Source: Kwoniella bestiolae CBS 10118
Taxonomy: Eukaryota; Basidiomycota; Tremellomycetes; Tremellales; Cryptococcaceae
DNA length: 64,000 nt
Direction: 5' to 3'
NCBI RefSeq assembly: GCF_000512585.2
Contig: NC_089245.1
Coordinates: 1,612,001 to 1,676,000, forward strand
Both the position numbers and the translations under genes were made by a program. Of the stretch, positions 23,155-34,453 are shown piece after piece. How positions within the stretch are numbered: the first letter of the stretch is position 1; each line of letters begins with the position of its first letter. The notes under the pieces were generated by a model. The model made no database searches and was not told the origin of the DNA. It saw only the letters and a program-made list of their open reading frames with translations.

Positions 23155-23292
23155 ATGTTCTTTCCCCAGAACACGAACTCATATCCATCATTCATCCTCG
23201 AGTCTCCAATCCATGAGCTGCCAATTACTAGTCATCAATTTCAACGTCGAAGCAACCGAAAACCAGTACGCCGAGGAGATAACCGAAGATGA
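23155..23292 (+). other. Upstream ORF ending on the start codon of the secreted ORF
   Basis: This 45-codon reading frame is the first ATG after the TATA box. Its stop TGA (23290-23292) overlaps the ATG at 23289 in the string ATGA. That geometry can allow termination-reinitiation. A good acceptor-like tract (TTCTTTCCCCAG, ending about 23171) suggests that a leader intron could remove this ATG instead, so its translation is uncertain. Confidence 0.35.
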
Positions 23293-23440
23293 AATGGTAT
23301 CAGAGCTCATCCAGCTTCTGCAGCAGTTTGACACTCATGGGGTGGTGCCTGCTTCTATCGCTTACAACACAACCGGCATCTGCATTACCGCCTCTTTCAC
23401 CGACGGACAATGGGACAGCATCTTTGGAGCTAGTACCTAA
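23213..23440 (+). CDS. Conserved 75-residue protein, copy 1
   Basis: I do not recognise the family. The frame is real in evolutionary terms because a paralogue lies at 25180-25458. The two share about half of their residues over nearly the whole length: QLLVINFNVEATENQYAEEI against QMLIINIKPGATETQYADCV, VVPASIAYNTTGICITASF against VSPASIAYNPQGVCVVAHF, and W-x3-IFG near the end. The alternation of strands and one helix (ELIQLLQQF) suggests a small alpha/beta fold. It has no signal peptide and is probably cytosolic. Oddly, its second half (23289-23437) is also read in another frame as the signal peptide and N-terminal arm of the secreted protein that follows. Which ORF the transcript serves, or whether it serves both, cannot be told from sequence. 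Confidence 0.6.
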   Translation: MSCQLLVINFNVEATENQYAEEITEDEMVSELIQLLQQFDTHGVVPASIAYNTTGICITASFTDGQWDSIFGAST

Positions 23441-24395
23441 GGCCGATTACTGTTACATGACGACCCGAAAGAACAGGTACAACTGCGATTCGATCGCCTG
23501 TGGTGGCGCCCCATACGACGGCAAGAACGGTTGGTGCGAGTACAACCGAGGCTCCAAGACCTGCAGAAGTCATCGGATGGCATCGGGCTGGAAGAGGGCT
23601 GCATGTGAATCCTGCATTTGCAAGGGAGGGTACGACGGAAGATACAAAGCTCCCAACAGGAACTCGAAACACGTCTATGACTCTGGATACCTCAACTCGT
23701 ACGCTTCATCATTGACCGGACTCAGCGGCGCGGACGCAACGCTATCTCAATACAAAGCTTGGCACTCTGTTGAAGACCTCGCGAATCCATTGGCCGATTG
23801 GTCGGAAAATGGGGATTGGGCTTTCGGGGAGAAGGACGGAGTCTACAAGCGGGACGGTAAACGAAATTCAACAGGTGTACTCGCAAAGGGTAAATGGCGG
23901 GTGACGAACGACCAAATCACGGGACTGGAGAAGAGGGATGATTTGACTACCTACGTCTTGGATGGCGATATTGTTCTGGCGAGTAACCAGACTGGCGGGA
24001 CTCTTCTTCTCACCGATGCCGAGGCCTCCGTCGATGAGGACGGCAGACCCGCACGATTGTCTTATATCGTGAAGGCCGCAAGTAACGACACGGCAAGTTT
24101 GACCAAGAGGGATGACTGGTCGCAGATCAACTTCCAGTTCTGGGCGGCTGACGGAGCAAGAAATGCTGATCCGTATTGGCAAGATTTCCATGACAACTAT
24201 GCGGGAATCATCAACGCTCTGGACAACGGTCGTACCAGAGGGGGTTGTTTTTCGGTTATAGACGATGCCGCGTTCTGGGCAACAGTCAAGATCTGGACGG
24301 GAAATACTGGATACGGAGATTTGGGAGACTGCCAATGTTCAAGCAGTGATTACTCTGGTATTATGGGATCTGAATGCGGAGGAAGTGATGTCTAA
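23289..24395 (+). CDS. Secreted cysteine-rich protein with internal Lys-Arg sites (preproprotein-like)
   Basis: A 368-residue open frame without introns. Residues 1-32 form a textbook signal peptide: a basic start, a hydrophobic core around LTLMGWCLLLSL, and the cleavage triplet ASA at 30-32. Residues 55-111 hold eight cysteines (55, 66, 71, 83, 92, 106, 109, 111), likely a disulfide-bonded domain. Lys-Arg pairs at 102-103, 187-188, 191-192, 215-216 and 273-274, two of them followed by Asp-Asp, look like Kex2-type cleavage sites. They would release a C-terminal piece of about 94 residues with four cysteines (320, 348, 350, 363). Such a layout occurs in fungal secreted preproproteins, including some preprotoxins and effectors, but no specific family could be named and no toxicity is claimed. 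The signal peptide overlaps the conserved 75-residue ORF in another frame. A TATA box and an octamer cluster lie upstream. Confidence 0.7.
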   Translation: MKWYQSSSSFCSSLTLMGWCLLLSLTTQPASALPPLSPTDNGTASLELVPKADYCYMTTRKNRYNCDSIACGGAPYDGKNGWCEYNRGSKTCRSHRMASGWKRAACESCICKGGYDGRYKAPNRNSKHVYDSGYLNSYASSLTGLSGADATLSQYKAWHSVEDLANPLADWSENGDWAFGEKDGVYKRDGKRNSTGVLAKGKWRVTNDQITGLEKRDDLTTYVLDGDIVLASNQTGGTLLLTDAEASVDEDGRPARLSYIVKAASNDTASLTKRDDWSQINFQFWAADGARNADPYWQDFHDNYAGIINALDNGRTRGGCFSVIDDAAFWATVKIWTGNTGYGDLGDCQCSSSDYSGIMGSECGGSDV

Positions 24396-25179
24396 AATTG
24401 ACATCTTGGTAGACAACGCATGGGCTATCGGAAATAATCCTAATTACCCTTCGCGTTGGATAACTACCGAATTCAGTTTATCATCAAGCCTAACTACTCT
24501 TCTTTCCGTCATTATTCCTGTTTCTCGCCACTTCACAACTCCTCACACCTCAATTCTCTGGATGTCCATGCAATTCCCTCGGTCTTTCTATCGCCAATGT
24601 TTCGTTTTTCTATTCCTTCCCAGCTTTCCCGGACTCTCGAGATCAACTGGTCCGCCGACAATCGTCTTCTTTGGACAACGTTACCAGCGGCAGACCTTGG
24701 TGAGCTGCTACCGTCAGATTGACCCCAGCAATTCGCAAAAGCTGATCTTGATTGTCAACCAATAGTTATTTCTAAATGCTTCTTTCCACTTCAGAATTAA
24801 GAAGAACGAGGGATAAATGGGAGATGTCCGATAAGTTTCTTATTGATCTTCGTCCTTTTTCCTCCACTTCATGATGTATTCTCTATGGAGTTTCTCTTTC
24901 TCTGCGTTCCCACTCTTCCATAGCTCCTTCGGTGAAATTTAATAGCACAGAGATGCATTGTCTTCTCCTGGCGCATAATTGATGTTTCGCTGTTTTCGTT
25001 TTATTACGTAATGAGCGTTGTCATGCATGGCGCATGCCCGCTCACCGCCAGCCGGACCATCGCGCAACTTCTCCCCAGTGTGTGATGTGATACTGCCAAA
25101 TATTCTTCCTCGAGTTGAATTGTTGCGGACGAGTCGTCCGTTCTTAGCAATCTCCCATCCAGGACCCGATCTCGACAGG
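24396..25179. other. Spacer between the secreted ORF and the second 75-residue copy
   Basis: About 780 bp. The pyrimidine-rich stretch after the stop suggests a 3' UTR. No gene was recognised. Confidence 0.45.
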
Positions 25180-25458
25180 ATGAGCGAATCGAACCCGAGT
25201 CCACTAACAGCTCCCGACAGGGACGACCCGCCTGAAACCGTGCAGATGTTGATAATCAATATTAAGCCCGGAGCGACCGAAACGCAATACGCGGATTGCG
25301 TGACGCCCCAGGAGATGTTACCGGAACTCATCAACCTCTTACAGGAGTTTAAGGAGAACGGAGTATCACCCGCTTCCATCGCATACAATCCTCAGGGGGT
25401 GTGCGTTGTTGCGCATTTCGAGGATGAGCAGTGGGAGAAGATCTTTGGGTTGGGCTAG
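25180..25458 (+). CDS. Conserved small protein, copy 2 (paralogue of 23213-23440)
   Basis: A 92-residue ORF from ATG 25180. After an acidic, Pro-rich lead (SESNPSPLTAPDRDDPPE) it aligns with copy 1 over about 72 residues, sharing ASIAYN, the ELI-x-LLQ-F helix and the terminal QWEKIFG. Here the alternative frame equivalent to the secreted ORF hits a stop within about 45 nt. No signal peptide is encoded across it and no cysteine-rich region follows. This shows that the small ORF can exist on its own and that the overlap at copy 1 is not inherent to it. Function is unknown. Confidence 0.6.
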   Translation: MSESNPSPLTAPDRDDPPETVQMLIINIKPGATETQYADCVTPQEMLPELINLLQEFKENGVSPASIAYNPQGVCVVAHFEDEQWEKIFGLG

Positions 25459-25826
25459 GGGTGTAGGGGTCGAGGTGGGTTGTCCAGTTTGAAATACATG
25501 TATGTCTGGTTGTTTTGTTTGACTCATCTGTCGGTTCGTACAGTCCATCCATTGTATCATCCGTAATCGTGCGTCAAAATCGAAGGAGCGAAGATGATCA
25601 GTGCTGTATGAGTAGAAGGAATGAGCATACTTTATTATACTGAGGATACGACACATCCTTCAGTGCACTATGTGGTACTGTACATTGTCCCATCCATGCA
25701 TTATGATGTGACGTGCTATTGCAAAGCCTGAACGATACCTGATACTGCACTAGGTCTGAATGATATCTATGATGTCTATCTTCTGAAAGAAGAATTACAA
25801 CTGCCGTTCAATTGCTCGATGACCAT
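25459..25826. other. Intergenic spacer
   Basis: About 370 bp between the small ORF and the IRC21-like gene end. Nothing recognisable. Confidence 0.5.
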
Positions 25827-26784
25827 CTACCCCCTGACTAATACCCCAACCATACATTCTTTCAACATGAAGTCCATATTCACCCAGGAATGAGTGAGCA
25901 CTATAAGCAGCGCTGATATCAGCAGTCCATACTATGAACCCTTGACCAGACCATCTGTTTGAATAGATGAGAAAAGCCTTGATAGATGATCAGATCTGGC
26001 CAGACCGATGGCCACTCACTAAACAATTTCGTCCCATCCCTCCCTGCCACACGCATCAACTCATCCTCACCACCCGGATGAAAAGGCAGATACGGTGTGA
26101 TATTGTATACCATCCCGTTGAATGCTGACCATGCGTCGTCGGGGGTGTTGTGCTATATCCAATCAAGCTCAGCTCTGCTTAACTGTTTTGCAAAAAGATT
26201 CATGCAAGGTGGTGGTTCGGTCACAGACCGATATAGTAGAAACACTACTCGCCTCCTTCAACTCGGCCATCGTGACCCTCTGAAACCCACTCACACCCCT
26301 CAGATCCTCCCCGCTACTGGTCAACCTCGCCCAATCCAAAGCACTATGCCCAGGCGTCAAAGCTACTTTAGCTCTTTTCTTCTTCACCGCTCCTTTCGCC
26401 TCTTGAGCAGATGGATCTGAGCCCCCTGTCTGTATTCCAAAGCTTGGTTTCTTCACTGTACTAGGCGGAGGAGCCATGTTCCCCAATGGTGAGTCGGATA
26501 TAGCTATATTCAGATCGGAGGGGGGTTCGACATCTTCCAATGATTTCTTAGGGGAAGGAGGAGCCACTGAGAATGATGGTGCAGGGGCTGAGGAGCGCTG
26601 GTGCGAGTTAAGCAGTGGGAAGGGCGGAGGTGCGTCGACGTCGTCTTCTTCTATGGGGGTTGTGGACGATGATGCTGGGGTGGCTCGTGCCCATGTTGGG
26701 AGGGAGGGGACAAGCTGCGATAGATGCACATGGGGTGAGCTTATGACTGGACTACTCAGCCTATGGTAAGCTTACCCAAGACAT
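25827..26784 (-). CDS. IRC21: Cytochrome b5 heme-domain protein, Irc21 / NCB5OR N-terminal type
   Basis: A soluble cytochrome b5-like haem protein. The haem ligand motif is YLPFHPGGEDELMRVAGRDGTKLF, with the first axial His in HPGG; the second is expected in THSWVN of the last exon, which continues MLKECMVG. The upstream signature LTPGHSALDWARLTSSGEDL is characteristic of the Irc21/CYB5R4 group. The N-terminus is Pro/Ser-rich and disordered. Exons: MSW at 26784-26776, then 26714-26253, 26151-26020 and 25900-25827. The second intron appears to use a GC donor (GAG, then GCGAGT), because only that join keeps ELKE followed by HNTPDDAW in frame. The last intron (119 nt) was chosen because it restores the family C-terminus. 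In yeast, Irc21 is linked to genome stability and drug response; the electron partner is unknown. Confidence 0.85.
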
Positions 26785-27235
26785 TGTATATGGTTCTTGC
26801 TATGCTTTGTGATTGGTATACTGACAAGGTGAAAGAAGGGATAGATGTTTTCTGATGACTCGCATTTCGATTCACTTGACTTGCCACCCAAAAACACTCA
26901 AGCGGACTAGTTTCCCACGGTTGCTGTTCTGTTGACCCTGTAGCACTCAGGCACAATTCCGACTTGGTTGACGCATCCATACATACCCAAGCAAGGTGGA
27001 GGTGATCAGGTTGAGGACATGATCATTGCTTTTCCTCTTCCTCCTCTCTTTGCATCATCATCATCATCTTCCCCCCATCATCCCCTGATCAGGCGACAGA
27101 AAAACCAACAGAATAGCCCGCAGGCCGTCAATCATTAGGAGGCTTGGGAAACAAACAATCCCCAATACCAGCCTCAAAGTCTAGTTAAATCATCTGATAG
27201 CCCGGTAGCTTCACCGGCTACTTCTCCCAATCACA
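26785..27235. promoter_or_regulatory. Divergent promoter region IRC21-like / RAD50
   Basis: About 450 bp with no ORF of interest. A run of TCATCATCATCATC occurs at about 27054-27067. Confidence 0.5.
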
Positions 27236-30200
27236 ATGTAAGCTCAGTGTCAAGTCTACAGAAGAATCAACAACAAGCAGCTAACATCGGCTCACAGGGC
27301 ATCTCTCAACAAACTTGCCATCCGAGGGATACGGTCCTTCGACGACAAGCATGTCCAAGTTATCGAATTCTATTCGCCCTTAACTGTGATAGTGGGGCAT
27401 AATGGTAGTGGAAAGACGGTAAGCTGTTTTTTTAATTCTTTGTTTTTAAATTTATAAGCTTATGAGGTATACGTCACAGACCATCATCGAATGTCTCAAG
27501 TACGCTACAACAGGTGATATGCCACCAAATACCAAGGGAGGAGCATTCGTACATGATCCCAAGGTAGGTATCCACTTTCCTCACCTCAGATCAGCTGCCT
27601 GACAGTCAACAGCAGCGATAGCTGATGTCAATATAAATTATAGATGGCAAACGAGAAAGAAGTCAAAGCTCAAGTCCGACTCCGATTCTGGAATGTCAAC
27701 AGACAACGAATGACAGCTACCAGAAATCTGCAAGTGACAACCAAGAAGACAGGTGCATTGACTATGAAGACTTTGGAAGGTATCTTAGCTAAGACCGATC
27801 CAGATGGTGGAGAAGGAAAGGTCAGTCCCCGGCTTCCTTTTCCTCGTTGAAAAGTACAAGTTAGCTGATGAACAAAAATCAGAGAAATACTATATCAACG
27901 AAATGCTCAGAGATGGATGAAGAAGTACCTTTACTGCTAGGTGTATCGAAATCAATCCTTGAAAATGTCATCTTCTGTCATCAGGAGGAATCAAATTGGC
28001 CGTTATCCGAGCCTGCAGCGCTGAAGAAGAAGTTTGATGATATCTTTGAAGCCACCAAGTAAGCTTCATACTCCATACAGGTACTTCTCGAGATATTCAG
28101 TGTAAGCTTACGCATGGTTTCGCGTATATTCAGGTATACCAAAGCTTTGGATAATATCAAAGCGCTGAGGAAGGAAAGAACGGCAGAGCTGAAGGTGGAT
28201 AAGGAAAGGTTGAAATTCCTGAAATCAGATAAGGATAAGGCTGAGCGAGTGAGTTTGGCAATCTACCTATCTGCTGTTTTATATTGCATATGTTGTGAGA
28301 GACACTAAATGCTGATGTATCATTGCTCAGATGCGTAAAGACCTTCAAGACGCTATCAACCAAGAAAATTCCAAGCAAACCCAGCTAGAGAATCTCAAAG
28401 AGCAGCTTGAACGTGTTAAAGGCCGTAATGCCGATTTCTACAACGAAGCTAGAGAGTTTAGGGAAATTTTCGAAAGGTCTGAATCGCTCAAGGATAAGAA
28501 GAAGATGTACGAAGAGAATAGACAACATGCTTTGAGCACTATGAACGTTATGAATGGTGAGTCAGCTAATGATGAGCAGCCCTCCAGCGATGTAGCTGAT
28601 CACGTAATACATATCAGAGAGTACCGACGAACTACAACACATGCTCAACAACTTCGATGCTCATCTTCGATCTATCGAAAGTAAGAAGTCTACTCAGGAA
28701 TCACTCAAGGAGAAGGAGGAGAGTGTATTGGAAGACTTGAGAATTAAAGAAAGATCTCTGGCTAGTAAACAAGGTGGATTACTTGCTAATCGAAGGGTAA
28801 GTTGACCCTCTATTACGGAAGATAGCAGCTGACACATTTTCGCAGATGTATGAAAAGAATCTCCGAGAAAGAGAAGCTGTCATTCGAGAAGTTGCCAAAA
28901 CTCACGATTTCTCCGGGTACGATTATTCACCTTTGGAAGATCACAAGATCATGGAGTTTGTTGAGAAGATGCACGAGCTGGTTAGAAAGGCTGAGAATGA
29001 TCTGAAGAAGCTGCAGGTGAGTGATTGATCAGCTAACACATTTGCCAAGTAACCGATCATTCAGCTGACCAGATATGAGAACAGGCGGAGAATTCTCGTA
29101 AAGAACGAGAGTTACAAGCGGAGCTGGATAGGCTTTCCAATACCAAAGCATCTGCTCTAGCTACCAAGCGAAGTAAACAAGATCAAATCGTATGTCAAGC
29201 TCTCCTTCAGATATTTTTAGTCTTGCTAATTGTCATTGACAGGCCAAACTTAACGATAAAATCCGATCATCCGAAGCTTCGTTCGATTCCATCACTTCCC
29301 TCGATGCCGAAATTTCGATCCTTCAAGGCAAATTGACCGAAAATGAAGAGCAGAAATCCAGGTTGGAAGCTGAGATTAGGGAATCAAGATACGATGAGCA
29401 GATTAGAGAGAAAGCTATGCTTGTTCGGCAGAAAGAAGCTGAGAGGGATAAGATCAATGCAGAGTTGTCCGCGTTGAACAGACAGGCTGATTCGAGAGCT
29501 CAGCTGACTATTAAGAGGAATGAGGTTGGTGGTAAGACTGCTCAGGTGGACAGTAGGTGAGTATCGGTTGTTGAAGACGCTCGGGAAGCTCACGCGGAAG
29601 AGTGTGGCTAATCCACTTCAAATAGTATCGCGACCCATGCTACCAGGTTCAAAGAGCTTGTTGGGACTGATATCGACGCTGAAACGATGGAAGATAAGAT
29701 CGCGCTTGCTTCTGGGTGAGTTGAGATTTCTGACGATTTTTGTGGAAAGATAGTAAACAACTCATGTCAACATCCACTAAAGACGTAAGGATCGAGATCT
29801 TCATGATGCCGAGGCAGCATCTGCAGCTGCCAATCGCAATGTATCGCAATTGCAAACTTCACTCAATATCGCCAAGCAAACACTCAAGTCTAAGAAAGAT
29901 GAATTGAGTCGTAGGTCGTTTTATTGCCCCTTCCGCTAGGGCAAATGTTGACCTGCTTATGTAGGGTTGGAGAAATCCGTACGAGATGGTCTGTCTGCTG
30001 CTGAGACTGAAAAAACTACTGTCGATGAAGCGGTTGATGAAGCTATGGAAGAAGTCGATTACAGAAGAAAGTAAGCTGTTTCAATCTGTATGAGATCACG
30101 AAAAGTAGCTGACCGTGATTTGTTCAGCCAAATCGCCAATGCTCAGCAGAACAAAGCTCTGTGGGAGAAGTTCGCACAAGTCGCTAAGACTAAGCATAAG

Positions 30201-32965
30201 TGTTATGGGTGTGACAGGGAGATCTTGCATGATCAGGAAAGAACGATAAATCGCTATGTGAGCTACCCTGTCGCTCGAGCCTTTCCTTCAGCTACTTGAT
30301 TGCCCGAAAATCCGCGGAAGTAGATAGCTGATATTCGATATTCTCAGGTACAATCTCGTATAGACTCATATTCACCTGAAGGCTTGAAAGAGTACAGGGA
30401 GGAGGAAGAGCAGTGGAATGGGGTTTTGCAATCTCTTAGAAAGCTTCAACCTTCTGTTGCACAGTGTGCTGACTTGAGAGAGAACGTCATTCCCTCTTTG
30501 GAGAAGCAGGTACAGGAGGAGAGTGAAGCACTGGATAAGGTACAAGAGGAAGTCGAAGAGGTGAGCTGGTTCTTCGCCGATTGCTTGAAGATATGATAGC
30601 TTACGACAGACCTATATAATCAGGCCAAAACAAAAGTTCAAAAGGCTAAATTGGCTGCTCAAGACTTGCAAAACCTCAAATCAGCTGCCGCGCTGGTATC
30701 TCGAACTCTTACCGAACTCAAAGAGCTTAGATCTGATATTTCAAGACTGGAGAGGGATCTTGAAAGTACGGGATCTTTGAAGACTGTTGAGGAAGTTCAG
30801 CGAGAGGTTGATCAAGTTTCGAACGAAATGTAGGCTTCCTCCTTGACATATATTCATGGATAAAGCTTATTCGATCTATTCTCGATCATAGTAAAACCCT
30901 TTCTCGAGATCAACAGTCCCTGAGCGCTGAGAAGGAGCTGAAAACGAACGCGTTTAGAAGCGCTGCGGACGATATCAGTCGAAAGACCTTGAAAATGGGG
31001 GAGTTGAGATCTCAGCAGGAACGAAGGATGAGGGAGGAACAGGCTTTGAAGGAGATGAGAGAAGGCTTGGAAGGGTTGCAAGCTGAGTTGAAGGTGAGTT
31101 AGCTGGTTTGAACAAGATGCTCTTCGAGTCGGGATCTGATTTAGCGGACGTCAATCCTTGTCGCCCGTTCTAGGAGCTCGACACTGCCGCTCAAAATGCC
31201 GAAGCCCCTTGGCGAGAGAAGAACGAAGCGTTGACTCGATATCGAGCTGAAAGGCAGAACTCGGAGAACGATGCGAGTCTTCAAGTGGGATTGTATCAGT
31301 CTAGTATGAGTGAAGTAGAAGGCAAACATCGAGCTTGTCAGGCGTGAGTCAACTACATCTGAAGATACTCAGTGTGGTAAATGATATATTTTTTTGGTGG
31401 TCTGTAGGTACATCGCAGAAGGGAATGACCGACAAATCCGCGAAGTCGAAGCTTTACTATCCGACATCAAACGAGAGATCTCCGTGGCTCAGGATGCCAG
31501 GACGACCATCGAAGGTACCATTGCCTCGTTATCTTCTGAATTGTCCAAGGCGGAATCTCTCAAGGGAAACATCAGTAATAATTTGAAATATCGAGATGAT
31601 GGGAAGAGAGTCGCGGAAGTTCAGAGGGAATTGGACAGTTTGGATTTAGAGTCTGCTGCTAAGTCCAGGAAGGAGTTTAGCGAGAAGTATAGGGATATGA
31701 TGGATGAGGAGGAGGACGTGGGTGGGAAGGTGGGTCGATAGATTTGATCAGCTCGACAATTTCATCGGAAATGGGATTAGAAAGCTGATAGTTCTTATTG
31801 TGATGTTGGGGTATTTGATAGGTCCACTTGTACTCTGGTCAATTGCTGGCTATGACTGAGAATAGGAAGAAGACTGAGAAGACGCTGAAGAGCGATTATA
31901 AGGATATTGATAAGCAGTTCAAGGACCAGTTGATCAAGACGAAGGTGGGTACTCTTTCCAGTGCTCTGCAAGATGATGATGGATGTATAAGGGATATGCT
32001 AACATCATGTTGGGTGATTAGGTCAGCGAACATGCGAATAACGATTTGGAGAAGTACGGGAAAGCATTAGATAAGTGCGTCGCTGTACAGATAGTGAAAG
32101 TTTTCTCTATTAAGCTGACGTTTTTATGACAGTGCTATCCTGAAATACCACTCGATCAAAATGGATGAGATCAACGATACGATCGGACATCTATGGAATA
32201 AGACATATCAAGGGACAGGTAAGCTGCGTTATACCAAGTCAACATATACGAAGTATGAATCAGCTAACCTGTTCTTCGTTGTTAGATATCGACGGTATTA
32301 GGATAGTATCAGACCACGATGAGACCACTTCGACATCTACCAGAAAATCTTACAACTATCGAGTAGTCATGGTTAAGAATGATGTGGAGTTGGATATGAG
32401 AGGGAGGTGTTCGGCTGGACAGAAGGTTCTGGCTAGTATTATCATTAGGTTGGCTTTGGCAGAGAGTTTCGGACAAGGATGTGGGGTGTTGGCTTTGGAT
32501 GAGTGAGTGGGCGGTTCATTCCACCTACATGGATGGAGAAGTTGTCCGACAGGAATTAAATGCCGCGAATTGATCGAGAGCTGATTAACTTATGGATCAT
32601 AGACCAACTACCAATCTCGATCAAGAAAATATCAATGCGTTAGCTGAGGCTTTAGCAGAGTGAGTTACATCGTGTCAGCTGCTCGATTTTAGAGGATAAT
32701 AGCTGATCTAGTCAATTGTAATGAAGGATCATCCGGGAAAGACGTAAACAGGCGAATTTCCAATTGATCGTTATTACGCATGACGAGGGTTTCCTACAGA
32801 GGTTGGCTGCGTATGACGTTGTGGATTATTACTGGTGGGTCGACTCCACTCTCTGAGGGTCTGGAATAAGAAAAACGCCCTGACTGGATTGTACTGATCA
32901 TGCGTAGGCGAGTATCGAGGGACGCTTCTCAGAAGAGTATATTGGAGAGGCAGAGGGTTGGGTAG
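27236..32965 (+). CDS. RAD50: DNA double-strand-break repair ATPase Rad50
   Basis: The SMC-like subunit of the Mre11-Rad50-Nbs1/Xrs2 complex, which tethers and processes broken DNA ends and activates Tel1. The ATG is split by the first intron (AT at 27236-27237, then G at 27298). Exon 2 gives MASLNKLAIRGIRSFDD and the Walker A loop GHNGSGKTTIIE. The Q-loop region VIFCHQEESNWPLSEP lies near 27960-28010. Long heptad-rich coiled coil follows through some fifteen exons, interrupted by the zinc hook KCYGCDREI (about 30200-30226), whose CxxC lets two molecules dimerise. After the returning coil come the ABC signature RCSAGQKVLASIIIRLALAE (about 32405) and Walker B GVLALDEPTTNLDQEN. The last residues are ILERQRVG, stop at 32963-32965. 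All catalytic parts are intact. The 3' end converges on the methionine sulfoxide reductase gene 190 bp away. Confidence 0.97.
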
Positions 32966-33152
32966 GGTGGAGTGGGTGGAAGGATAGGATATCGAAAGAA
33001 GGATGAGATAAATTAGGTGTTATGATGTGTATAATGACCCTTTACGAGTAAATCATGTCGCATGAGTTTGTCTGTAAAATATCTCGTGTCTTATGCATAT
33101 GTACGTATAAGTTACTTCTAGTCTACCTTGTACATTCTATCATAAGTCATCG

Positions 33153-34028
33153 CTAAGACCAATTGCACCCCCTCCTCAAAATCTCCACAACCCTCTCCAA
33201 CCCCCTCTCATCATCTCCATCAAACGTCCCTAAAAGCGTACTATCCAAATCCAACACCCCTATAACCAAGTTCCTGTCATTCCGTAACGGCACGACAATC
33301 TCAGATTTCGTCTCGCCATCACAGGCTATATGACCTGGATATTCCTCTACGTTTCGCACTACCAATGTCCGCTGGGAGAGGTAGCCGTCGGCGCAGACGC
33401 CTTTGCCCTTTATGGGGGTTATGGATAGGCAGGCGGGACGACCTTGGTAGGGGCCTAGGAGGAGGGGGGAGGTTGAGGGGGGATGGGGATGGGAGGGAGG
33501 GTGGAGGTAGAATCCTGGTTTTGGGATTAGCTTTACAATCTTGCTGGCGGATTTATGAGGTGCTCATCTGCGTGAGTCTATGTCTGATGATGTTGTGATT
33601 TAGAAGTATGAAGTCGAGAGAGTAATGTGGTTGGAAAATGAAGGATGATAGCTCGAGAGAGGATGACTTACCACACCAATTTACCACTGGATGTATACTC
33701 TCTCCTCCGTATAGACCACAGGCAAGATACGAATGATAGAGTATCGCAGATGTTTGAGCTAGATTGGTTACCTACAAGTTAATCAGGTCAGTCAGCTACC
33801 ATACCATACACTCGGTTGGTAAAATGATAGCTGATATGACTCACCCAATACCTCTCTCCTTCTAACAACGCTTCGAGATGCGTGATGACGTGCTCATAGA
33901 ATTCTGATTTCCTAGATTGTACCGCCAAATCGGAGATGTCAGATTGGCCCGGTGAGTTGAACGCTGGTGGCTCATGGAACTCACGTCGTTATGCTCGAGG
34001 GGATGTAGCTTGAATCTGCGTGAGGCAT
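33153..34028 (-). CDS. Free methionine-R-sulfoxide reductase (GAF-domain fRMsr)
   Basis: Reduces free methionine-R-sulfoxide with thioredoxin, an antioxidant function in the cytosol. Five exons join in frame from ATG 34028: MPHADSSYIPSSITT, KSEFYEHVITHLEALLEGERYW, VTNLAQTSAILYHSYLACGLY with VVNWCG, then FYLHPPS onward. The three redox cysteines of the family are all present: GRPACLSI, GKGVCADGYL and GHIACDGETK. The strongly conserved SEIVVPL and the IGVLDLDS strand follow. An odd feature is a Pro/His/Ser-rich insert (about 13 residues) between GFYL and LLLGPYQG where short family members have a tight turn. It is the orthologue of yeast YKL069W. Convergent with RAD50 and divergent from VPS11. 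Confidence 0.92.
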
Positions 34029-34453
34029 CTTGGGTAGTTTGTCCTCAATATCACAACCTCTTTCTGAGTATCGCCCTTCAATACCTCGATAGCCCGTCTG
34101 TTCGTTGGAATTATGCTCCGCCCCTGGCTGGTTATGCGTATGAGACGGTCGTCTTTCACAGGATGAAGATGAGATGTCGCCATGATGAATGCTTTTCGAT
34201 TATTTTTGTTTTTCTGGATGCGCCAGGTGAACTACCTCCACTAGTCGTATTGAGTTTATTTACGTAACCCATCTAGTATACTTGCAGTAGTCTCATGTTG
34301 ATCCGAGTGGAGGTAGGGACGCCAGTGAGCAGCACCCTGTCGATGACGACGGAGAGGTGCTTGTTGACGAGATATATACATAGCATATTCCAGCTATTGT
34401 GACAGCTAAACAATCCTTCTCTATTTCTACACCTTTGCCTTTCCCTTCAACCC
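34029..34453. promoter_or_regulatory. Divergent promoter region fRMsr / VPS11
   Basis: About 425 bp; GAGATATATACATAGC at 34368-34383 contains a TATATA element, 80 bp before the VPS11 start. No gene. Confidence 0.45.
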
